Source: an uncultured Lachnospiraceae bacterium (GTDB taxonomy: Bacteria; Bacillota; Clostridia; Lachnospirales; Lachnospiraceae). Taken from it: DNA of 6,193 bases. Location of the stretch: contig CAJTZB010000148.1 in NCBI GenBank assembly GCA_910583815.1, positions 1 to 6,193 of the forward strand. The letters are read 5' to 3'. Below the pieces are notes generated by a model, which made no database searches, was not told where the DNA came from, and saw only the letters and a list, made by a program, of their open reading frames with translations. Position 1 is the first letter of the stretch. The number at the start of each line of letters is the position of its first letter. Made by a program: the position numbers and the translations under genes. This document shows positions 1 to 5,271 of the stretch, one piece after another.

Positions 1-1580
1 AGTACGGCAGGTTCTGGGAGGATGCCATGTTCGGACCGCCGGAGCTTGTGGATTTTGCGCCGGACCTGATCTATATCCACACATCAAACCGGAACATCAG
101 GAACTACCCGGAAATTGCCGACCAGCCGCGGGAGGTGGAGGAGAAACTTGCTGCGGAGTACGGAAAATTTGAGAAGATGTGGGAACGCCTTGCAGAGACC
201 TACCGCTGCCCTATTATCCAGAACAACATGGAGCTGCCGGCTTACAGGCTGCTTGGCAACATGGACGCGAGCGACCACCGTGGCAGGGTAAACTTTATCG
301 GGCGGCTCAATGAGAAGTTCTATGAGTATGCCAGGGGCCATGAGAACTTCCACATAAACGACATCAACTACCTGTCCGCGTGCTATGGGCTGGATAAGTG
401 GTCGGATCCTTTCTACTGGCATATGTACAAGTATGCGCTCTGTGTGCCGGCGGTTCCGGTGCTTGCCCACAGCGTGGCAAATATCACCAAGGCAATCTAT
501 GGGAAGAACAGGAAGGCGTTTGTGCTTGACTTGGACAACACCCTGTGGGGCGGCATTGTCGGGGATGATGGCGTGGAGGGTCTGGAGATCGGGCAGGAGA
601 CGTCCACAGGACAGGCATACAGCGAGTTCCAGTCCTATTTAAAGGGGCATAAGGAGATGGGAATCCTGCTCAATATCTGCTCCAAAAACGAGGAGAGGAA
701 CGCAATCGCAGGGCTGAACCATCCGGATGGCACGCTCAGGCCGGAGGACTTTATTGTAATCAAGGCAAACTGGGAGCCAAAAAGCAGGAACATCGCGCAG
801 ATTGCGAGTGAGCTGAATATTGGGGCGGACAGCCTTGTGTTCGTGGACGACAACCCGGCAGAGCGCGAGATTGTGAGGCAGCAGCTCCCGGCGGTGGCAA
901 TACCGGAGGTATCCACGGTAGAGCATTATATCCGGGAGATAGACCGGCATGGGTACTTTGAGGCAGTCAGCCTCTCGGGGGACGACTTAAAGCGTAGCCA
1001 GATGTACAAGGCGAATGTGGAGCGCGCAAGGCTGGAGGCGGATGCAGGGGACTATGGGGAATATCTGCGCTCCCTGCAGATGGAGGCATTGATTCGGCCG
1101 TTCGAGCCGGTCTATATGTCGAGGATTGCGCAGCTTACGAACAAGAGCAACCAGTTTAATCTTACAACGAAGCGCTACAGCCAGCCGGAAATTGAGGAGG
1201 CCGCGGCAGATGATAGCCGGGTAACCCTGTATGGGAAGCTTTCGGACAAGTTCGGCGACAATGGTGTCGTCTCGGTGGTGATTGGGCGGACAGAGGGGGA
1301 TACCTGCCATATTGAGCTGTGGCTAATGAGCTGCAGGGTGTTAAAGCGCGACATGGAATGCGCAATGATGGATACGCTGGTTCACCGCCTCAGAGAGCGG
1401 GGAGTAACAGAGATAAGGGGCTATTATTACCCAACAGCAAAAAATGCTATGGTGAAAGAGTTCTATGGGCTGCAGGGCTTTGACAAGATAAGCGAGGATG
1501 CGGAGGGCAATGCGGTCTGGAGGTTTGGGATTCCGGACATCTATGAGGACAAAAACAAAGTGATACGCGTGGAGGAATAG
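1..1580 (+). CDS. FkbH-like HAD-IIIC family protein, 5' partial
   Basis: Enzymes of the FkbH family take a three-carbon unit from 1,3-bisphosphoglycerate, remove phosphate and load the glyceryl group on the phosphopantetheine arm of an acyl carrier protein. The reading frame is open from base 3 to the TAG at 1578-1580, and codons before the ATG at 27 still read as sensible protein, so the true start lies upstream of the window. Numbering from that ATG, HAD motif I is DLDNTLW with Asp168, Asp170 and Thr172; Ser219 in ICSKN is motif II, Lys252 in WEPKS is motif III, and Asp274-Asp275 in FVDDNP is motif IV. Downstream, the TNKSNQFNLTTKRY block and a GNAT-like C-terminal region (SCRVLKRDME, PTAKNAMVKEFYGLQGF) are typical of the family. 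The next gene is an acyl carrier protein, the expected partner. The exact acyl group cannot be read from sequence. Family call is firm; substrate is inferred. Confidence 0.92.
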   Translation, partial: YGRFWEDAMFGPPELVDFAPDLIYIHTSNRNIRNYPEIADQPREVEEKLAAEYGKFEKMWERLAETYRCPIIQNNMELPAYRLLGNMDASDHRGRVNFIGRLNEKFYEYARGHENFHINDINYLSACYGLDKWSDPFYWHMYKYALCVPAVPVLAHSVANITKAIYGKNRKAFVLDLDNTLWGGIVGDDGVEGLEIGQETSTGQAYSEFQSYLKGHKEMGILLNICSKNEERNAIAGLNHPDGTLRPEDFIVIKANWEPKSRNIAQIASELNIGADSLVFVDDNPAEREIVRQQLPAVAIPEVSTVEHYIREIDRHGYFEAVSLSGDDLKRSQMYKANVERARLEADAGDYGEYLRSLQMEALIRPFEPVYMSRIAQLTNKSNQFNLTTKRYSQPEIEEAAADDSRVTLYGKLSDKFGDNGVVSVVIGRTEGDTCHIELWLMSCRVLKRDMECAMMDTLVHRLRERGVTEIRGYYYPTAKNAMVKEFYGLQGFDKISEDAEGNAVWRFGIPDIYEDKNKVIRVEE

Positions 1581-1598
1581 GCGGACATATGTGCCGCC
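1580..1598 (+). other. small hairpin at the stop codon of the FkbH-like gene
   Basis: GGCGG at 1580-1584 pairs perfectly with CCGCC at 1594-1598. AC at 1585-1586 can extend the stem to GT at 1591-1592 with one bulged G. The stem begins on the last base of the stop codon. No T-run follows, so it is not an intrinsic terminator. It could protect an mRNA 3' end after processing or tune expression of the two flanking genes, but this is only a structural observation. Confidence 0.4.
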
Positions 1599-1614
1599 CC
1601 AGACAGCGATTCTG

Positions 1615-1621
1615 AAAGGAG
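1615..1621 (+). promoter_or_regulatory. Shine-Dalgarno site that decides the ACP start
   Basis: AAAGGAG ends one base before the first in-frame ATG (1623) but seven bases before the second (1629). Only the second spacing is workable for a ribosome, so the second ATG is preferred. Confidence 0.7.
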
Positions 1622-1628
1622 AATGGGA

Positions 1629-1874
1629 ATGACAAGGGAAGAGATATTTGGGAAGCTGAACGAGGTGTTCAGGGAAGTGTTTGACGATGACGGCATTACC
1701 GTCGGGGAGGAGACAACATCCGCAGACATTGAGGACTGGGACAGTCTGGAGCACATCAACCTGATTGTGGCAGTGGAGCAGTGCTTTGGCATCAAGTTCA
1801 ACATGGGCGAGGTGGCTACCATGAAGAATGTAGGTGCAATGGTGGATATTATCTTGAAAAGAAAAGGAAAATAA
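1629..1874 (+). CDS. acyl carrier protein
   Basis: This is a small acidic, helical carrier protein of 81 residues (83 if the upstream ATG at 1623 is used). The phosphopantetheine attachment motif is DSLEHINL; the modified serine is Ser39 from the chosen start, codon at 1743-1745. The preceding DIEDW and the following VAVEQCFGIKF segment fit the loop-helix II-helix III pattern of stand-alone ACPs. It sits 48 bases after the FkbH-like gene, whose relatives need a carrier protein as acceptor, and overlaps the next possible start by one base (TAATG). It is therefore most likely a dedicated carrier for the acyl group made in this cluster and not the housekeeping fatty-acid ACP; the absence of fatty acid synthesis genes nearby agrees. 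The start was chosen for Shine-Dalgarno spacing. Confidence 0.9.
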   Translation: MTREEIFGKLNEVFREVFDDDGITVGEETTSADIEDWDSLEHINLIVAVEQCFGIKFNMGEVATMKNVGAMVDIILKRKGK

Positions 1875-1881
1875 TGGATAT

Positions 1882-1889
1882 GGGGGGGG
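1882..1889 (+). repeat. run of eight G residues before the VOC gene
   Basis: A homopolymer of eight G lies between the ACP stop codon and the preferred start of the VOC protein (1898), eight bases from that ATG. It may serve as a G-rich ribosome binding site. If translation instead begins at 1874, the tract falls in codons 4-6 and any slippage would shift the reading frame. Confidence 0.6.
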
Positions 1890-1897
1890 TAGAAAGC

Positions 1898-2275
1898 ATG
1901 AAGTTGCATCACATTGGTCTGGCAACTTCAAATATGGAAGAGACAAAAAAGTACCTGTCTGAATTTTTTAGGATTGTTGATGTCAGTGATACGGTTTACG
2001 ACGAGAATCAGGGCGCGAAGCTGTGCATGCTGACGATGGACGATGGGACTCTGATTGAACTGATAGAAGGTGACGTGGTGAGGAACTATATAAAGAAGAG
2101 GAACTTCATGTACCATGCCTGTTATCAGACAGATAACATGGAGAGGGTGATAGAGAGGTTTACCAAGAAAGGTGCGCTATTAGTCTCAGAACCGAAAGAG
2201 GCAGTCCTATTTCAGAACAGGAAGGTAGCCTTTTTAATGACGGAATTAGGCCTGATAGAGTTGTTGGAAGGTTAG
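1898..2275 (+). CDS. VOC superfamily protein, methylmalonyl-CoA epimerase-like
   Basis: This is a 125-residue protein with the paired beta-alpha-beta-beta-beta layout of the vicinal oxygen chelate fold. The N-terminus KLHHIGLAT and the C-terminal GLIELLEG resemble methylmalonyl-CoA epimerases. Candidate metal ligands are His5 in HHIG, Glu54 in LIELIE, His73 in YHACY and Glu121 in GLIELLE; the last also corresponds to a catalytic acid in the epimerase family. Members of the fold use the metal to stabilise an enolate next to a thioester. Placed between an ACP and an O-acyltransferase, it may epimerise or otherwise process the ACP-bound acyl group; that role is inference. An upstream in-frame ATG at 1874 overlaps the ACP stop codon and has a weak AAAGGAAA ribosome site. 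Start 1898 was preferred because family similarity begins there. True mutase metabolism is not suggested by any neighbour. Confidence 0.8.
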   Translation: MKLHHIGLATSNMEETKKYLSEFFRIVDVSDTVYDENQGAKLCMLTMDDGTLIELIEGDVVRNYIKKRNFMYHACYQTDNMERVIERFTKKGALLVSEPKEAVLFQNRKVAFLMTELGLIELLEG

Positions 2276-2295
2276 CGTCTGTACACCGACGCTAG
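2272..2295 (+). other. hairpin over the stop codon of the VOC gene
   Basis: TAGCGTC at 2273-2279 pairs perfectly with GACGCTA at 2288-2294, and T2272-G2295 adds a wobble pair; the loop is eight bases. The stem includes the whole stop codon. No T-run follows, so termination is unlikely. It occupies half of the 50-base gap to the MBOAT gene and could affect mRNA stability or relative expression. Confidence 0.5.
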
Positions 2296-2325
2296 ATTGA
2301 ACTGAAACAGGGAGGAAAATAGAAA

Positions 2326-3849
2326 ATGAACATGGCTTCTGCAGAGTTTCTTATATTTGTGGCTGCTATTGCGTTTCTGTATTATGCAGTTCCAAGACGC
2401 TTTCAATGGCTGTTGCTGCTTCTTGGCAGCATTGTTTTTCTGGTAAACGGAAATGGGATACAGCTGGCAGCCGTTATGGGGCTTGCAGTGCTAGGGACAT
2501 GGTTTGCAGGTCTTGCACTAGATAAGAAGAAAAGCAAGGGAATTTTAATTGCTGCGCTTATTTTTGATGCGGGCATGCTGATTGTATTAAAAGAGGTGAA
2601 TTTTTTTCTTGAGCCGGTACGTATTTTTGGAAATGCGATAGGGCATCCGCTTGCTATCCAGAGTCTGAAGCTGGCGGCTCCGATAGGCATCTCTTATTAT
2701 ACGTTAAATTTGATAAGCTATCTGCTTGATCTGTATTGGGGTGTAGGTGCAGTACAGAAGAATTTGGCCAAGTTTGCTTTGTTTGCAGGATATTTTCCTT
2801 CTTTGACATCCGGTCCGATTATCCGCTATAGGGAAATTGCAGAAGAACTGTATATGGGACATCGCTTGAGCTATCAAAATATTTGTTTTGGGGCACAGCG
2901 GATTTTATGGGGATTTTTCAAGAAACTTGTGGTGTCGGAACGATTGGCAGTAGTAGTGAATACTGTTTATGAAGATTATCACACGTATGCCGGCGCTTAT
3001 GTTTTTATAGCAGTTATATGTTTTGTATTTCAGCTGTATACAGATTTTTCTGGATGCATTGATATTGTCCTTGGTGTATCCGAACTGTTTGGAATAAAAC
3101 TACCAGAAAACTTTAGGACACCGTTTTTTTCAAAAAGTATTTCTGAGTTCTGGCGCAGGTGGCATATTACATTAGGGGAATGGTTAAAAGACTATATTTT
3201 GTATCCTATTTTGAAGACACAATTATTACAGAAAATAGGAGATAAATACAAAAAAAGGTTTGGAAAGAAATTGGGAAAAAAGATACCTGTATGGATAGGT
3301 CTGTTTCCTTCCTGGTTTCTGATTGGTTTTTGGCATGGAGGCGCATGGAATTATATTTTTGGTTCAGGGCTTTTCATGTGGTTCCTGATAGTACTTGGAG
3401 AAGCATGCAAGCCGTTGTCTGAAAAGATAATAAAAATATTTAGGATAAATACAGATTGTTTTAGTTTTAAACTGTTTCAGTCGCTGCGTACTTTCCTCTG
3501 TTTTATGGTAGGCTTATCCTTTTTCCGCTCATATAACGGTTTTGCAGAAGGGGTTGGGCTTTGGAAATCTGCCTTTTCAACGTTTAATCCGTGGATTTTA
3601 GTGGATGGTTCTTTGCTGGATCTTGGGCTAAGCGGAAAAGAGTGGGTGCTTCTGCTCCTGTCATTGCTGCTGCTTGGAGTAAGCGGAATTATGAGGGAGG
3701 TTTTAGGGCATTCGCTCCGGGAATGGCTGGCAGAACAGAATATTATTTTTCGGTGGGCAGTATTATATGTTTTGTTATTTGCTGTTATTATTTTTGGCTG
3801 CTATGGAATTGGATATGATGCACAGGCATTTATATATCAACAGTTTTAG
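2326..3849 (+). CDS. MBOAT family membrane-bound O-acyltransferase (AlgI/DltB-like)
   Basis: This is a polytopic membrane protein of 507 residues, normal for AlgI-type acyltransferases (about 460-520). These proteins move an acyl group from a carrier across or within the membrane to hydroxyls of exported polymers such as alginate or teichoic acid. Hydrophobic segments are visible near residues 5-22, 27-62, 72-90, 224-238, 325-357, 386-400, 439-456 and 476-495. The signature region YFPSLTSGPIIRY (156-168), the block SEFWRRWHITLGEWLKDY (273-290) with His280, and GFWHGGAWNYIFG (334-346) with His337 match the family; His337 is the expected catalytic histidine. The start has a strong AGGGAGGA site nine bases upstream. 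Placement after an FkbH-like enzyme and an ACP implies that the ACP supplies the donor. No DltD/AlgJ-type partner lies downstream. It is more AT-rich than the first two genes. The acceptor is unknown; the ABC ATPase next door suggests a surface glycan. Confidence 0.93.
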   Translation: MNMASAEFLIFVAAIAFLYYAVPRRFQWLLLLLGSIVFLVNGNGIQLAAVMGLAVLGTWFAGLALDKKKSKGILIAALIFDAGMLIVLKEVNFFLEPVRIFGNAIGHPLAIQSLKLAAPIGISYYTLNLISYLLDLYWGVGAVQKNLAKFALFAGYFPSLTSGPIIRYREIAEELYMGHRLSYQNICFGAQRILWGFFKKLVVSERLAVVVNTVYEDYHTYAGAYVFIAVICFVFQLYTDFSGCIDIVLGVSELFGIKLPENFRTPFFSKSISEFWRRWHITLGEWLKDYILYPILKTQLLQKIGDKYKKRFGKKLGKKIPVWIGLFPSWFLIGFWHGGAWNYIFGSGLFMWFLIVLGEACKPLSEKIIKIFRINTDCFSFKLFQSLRTFLCFMVGLSFFRSYNGFAEGVGLWKSAFSTFNPWILVDGSLLDLGLSGKEWVLLLLSLLLLGVSGIMREVLGHSLREWLAEQNIIFRWAVLYVLLFAVIIFGCYGIGYDAQAFIYQQF

Positions 3850-3877
3850 TGCTTTGCATATATATGAGGAAATATAA

Positions 3878-4639
3878 ATGGGCGAAAAAGTTGCAATTGA
3901 CGTAAAAGACGTAACCATCCGCTTCAATCTGGCGAACCAGAAGGTGGATAACTTAAAGGAATATTTCATTCGCTTAATAAAGAAAGAGCTTTTATTTCAG
4001 GAGTTTCTGGCAGTAAAGAACGTGAGTTTTCAGGTCAGACAGGGAGAAGCATGGGGAATTATAGGGACGAATGGTTCCGGCAAATCTACACTGTTAAAGG
4101 CAGTTAGCGGAATATTAAAGCCGTATAGCGGGAGCATTGCAGTGAATGGGAGCATTGCGCCTTTAATTGAGCTTGGGGCAGGTTTTGACCAAAATCTGAC
4201 TGCAAGAGAAAATATCTATTTGAATGGCTGTGTTCTTGGGCATACGGAAAAATATATGAGGGAGCATTTTAATGAAATTGTAGAGTTTGCAGAACTTTGG
4301 GATTTTTTGGATTCTCCTATTAAGAACTATTCTTCAGGCATGAAGGCAAGGCTCGGTTTTGCGGTAGCCACGATGACGCAGCCGGATATATTGATTGTGG
4401 ATGAGATTCTTTCAGTTGGAGATTATGCATTCCGCAAAAAATGTGAGCAGCGTATGAATGAGATGCTTTCTGGAGGAACAACGCTTTTGTATGTGTCGCA
4501 CTCTTTAGATGAGGTAAAGCGTCTTTGCAGCCATGCCATCTGGTTAGATAAGGGGAGTATGCGTATGCTTGGAGAAGCACAGAAGGTATGCGATGCCTAC
4601 CTTGAGGAGCAAAAAAAGAAAACGGACAGCAAGGCTTAG
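3878..4639 (+). CDS. polysaccharide/teichoic acid export ABC transporter, ATP-binding protein (Wzt/TagH-like)
   Basis: This 253-residue cytoplasmic ATPase would drive export of a lipid-linked glycan or polyol-phosphate polymer through a separate ABC-2 permease. Walker A is GTNGSGKST (63-71), the signature is YSSGMKAR (151-158), Walker B is ILIVDE (171-176), and the switch histidine is His208 in YVSHS. The degenerate SSGM signature and the stretch IAPLIELGAGFDQNLTARENI split across residues 93-113 are characteristic of Wzt, TagH and RfbB-type exporters. The N-terminal segment to about residue 45 also fits this group. The protein stops soon after the nucleotide-binding domain, so it lacks the C-terminal glycan-binding domain of long Wzt proteins. 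An ATGAGGA site lies seven bases before the ATG, and the MBOAT gene ends only 28 bases upstream. No permease gene lies in the window; it may be upstream of the left edge. Its cargo may be the polymer acylated by the preceding genes (inference). Confidence 0.92.
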   Translation: MGEKVAIDVKDVTIRFNLANQKVDNLKEYFIRLIKKELLFQEFLAVKNVSFQVRQGEAWGIIGTNGSGKSTLLKAVSGILKPYSGSIAVNGSIAPLIELGAGFDQNLTARENIYLNGCVLGHTEKYMREHFNEIVEFAELWDFLDSPIKNYSSGMKARLGFAVATMTQPDILIVDEILSVGDYAFRKKCEQRMNEMLSGGTTLLYVSHSLDEVKRLCSHAIWLDKGSMRMLGEAQKVCDAYLEEQKKKTDSKA

Positions 4640-4654
4640 ATTGGAGGGCACAAA

Positions 4655-4984
4655 ATGTATATGGATTACACAGAAATTGGAAAACGGATTGCACATGTGC
4701 GAAGGGCAAGGCGTATGACGCAGGTGGAAGTAGAGAACGAAGCCGGACTGAGCCACAAATATCTTTCCAATATCGAGCATGGGCGCTCGATTCCTTCCAT
4801 TGATGTGCTGATGCAGATTGCAGATGTATTACATACGACACCGAATGAGCTGCTGCTTGGGGCAGGTGCAGAAGAGGAAACAGATGATTCTGTTCTTGCA
4901 AATTTTCGCAGGCTTCCTTCTGGCAAGCAAAAAGTTGCAAAGGAATTCCTTAACTGGCTGAATGAGACGAAAAATATAAAATAA
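4655..4984 (+). CDS. XRE family helix-turn-helix transcriptional regulator
   Basis: This 109-residue DNA-binding protein has an HTH_3/Cro-C1-type domain across residues 8-67: IGKRIAHVRRARRMTQVEV, then AGLSHKYLSNIEHGRSIPS with the recognition helix around 33-41, then DVLMQIADVLHTTPNELLLG. The roughly 40-residue tail (acidic linker, then LPSGKQKVAKEFLNWL) has no recognised sensor domain and may be a short dimerisation helix. A GGAGGG ribosome site sits six bases before the ATG; a second ATG two codons later is possible. It begins 15 bases after the ABC ATPase, so it is likely co-transcribed with it, and it is the last gene before the terminator. It could regulate the cluster or itself. The targets cannot be determined from sequence; the 16-base palindrome just downstream is one candidate site. 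Confidence 0.9.
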   Translation: MYMDYTEIGKRIAHVRRARRMTQVEVENEAGLSHKYLSNIEHGRSIPSIDVLMQIADVLHTTPNELLLGAGAEEETDDSVLANFRRLPSGKQKVAKEFLNWLNETKNIK

Positions 4985-5027
4985 AAAATATAGTGAAAAG
5001 CTACGGAAATTGGAATAGTGGCCTGGC

Positions 5028-5043
5028 TTCCATTATAATGGAA
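5028..5043. repeat. perfect 16-base palindrome
   Basis: TTCCATTATAATGGAA is identical to its reverse complement. It lies 43 bases after the regulator stop codon and shares its last two bases with the terminator stem. It contains TATAAT (5034-5039), with a poor TTGGAA 18 bases upstream. It could be an operator for a dimeric regulator such as the XRE protein, part of an extended terminator structure, or chance. Confidence 0.5.
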
Positions 5044-5083
5044 AGCGTGACGCCTCAGATTGGGCATTGCGCTTTTTTATTTT
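5042..5083 (+). terminator. Rho-independent terminator of the acylation/export run
   Basis: AAAGCG at 5042-5047 pairs with CGCTTT at 5070-5075. The stem continues through two G-T pairs and an A-T pair, skips one C/A mismatch, and closes with GCC/GGC plus a G-T pair around a six-base loop (5056-5061). TTTTTTATTTT follows at 5073-5083. This is a strong intrinsic terminator and marks the end of transcription from the regulator and upstream genes. Confidence 0.85.
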
Positions 5084-5096
5084 GCTGGAATCGCCC

Positions 5097-5125
5097 TTGA
5101 TTTTTTACGGCTTTTTTTGTATAGT
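5097..5125 (+). promoter_or_regulatory. sigma-A-type promoter upstream of the asparaginase gene
   Basis: TTGATT (5097-5102) and TATAGT (5120-5125) are separated by exactly 17 bases and match the -35 and -10 consensus at 4 and 5 of 6 positions; the spacer is T-rich. It follows directly after the terminator, as expected for a new transcription unit. Transcription would begin near 5132, giving a leader of about 140 bases before the asparaginase start. Confidence 0.6.
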
Positions 5126-5143
5126 AGTGGATACATGCTCATA

Positions 5144-5217
5144 GCAGTGACGGTATATGGGCGGGTAAGAGAACGGCTTTTAAATTTAGCATTTGTATAC
5201 AGACGCTGCATTTTTTT
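5144..5217 (+). terminator. possible attenuator or small-RNA terminator in the ansA leader
   Basis: GCAGTG at 5144-5149 pairs with CGCTGC at 5204-5209 (one T-G pair). After an A/A mismatch, C5151 pairs G5202, and after a G/A mismatch GTATAT at 5153-5158 pairs with GTATAC at 5195-5200 (one T-G pair). A loop of about 36 bases remains, and a run of seven T follows at 5211-5217. The arrangement just after a promoter and ahead of ansA suggests premature termination or a short RNA of about 85 bases. No T-box consensus or other known riboswitch motif is recognised. The rest of the 5084-5271 gap holds no convincing gene. Confidence 0.4.
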
Positions 5218-5271
5218 GATGATAAATATTTTACAGTACAGCGCGGGAAAAGCGCAGAAATGAAGGCAATG

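Noticed and set aside
1341..1946. Long reverse-strand open frame of 201 codons across FkbH-like, ACP and VOC genes
   Set aside because: It is the antisense shadow of three well-supported genes; its Cys/His/Pro-rich translation is typical of a shadow frame.
3856..3866. CATATATATG palindrome between the MBOAT and ABC genes
   Set aside because: It is short and AT-only in the centre, likely by chance in an AT-rich gap; no -35 box sits at a proper distance for a promoter.
4320..4940. Reverse-strand open frame of 206 codons opposite the ABC ATPase and XRE genes
   Set aside because: Both opposite genes have full family motifs and ribosome sites; the reverse translation has no domain pattern.
5010..5039. 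Possible promoter TTGGAA - 18 bases - TATAAT
   Set aside because: The -35 box is poor and the start point would fall within the terminator hairpin, giving only a tiny RNA; the TATAAT is better explained as the centre of the palindrome.
5060..5263. Open frame of 67 codons beginning with TTG, partly hydrophobic
   Set aside because: It starts inside the terminator stem, has no ribosome binding site, uses a rare start codon, spans the predicted promoter and leader hairpin, and shows no recognisable protein pattern.
5097..5271. T-box riboswitch ahead of the asparaginase gene
   Set aside because: The conserved T-box sequence and antiterminator layout are not seen, and the leader is shorter than usual for that class.
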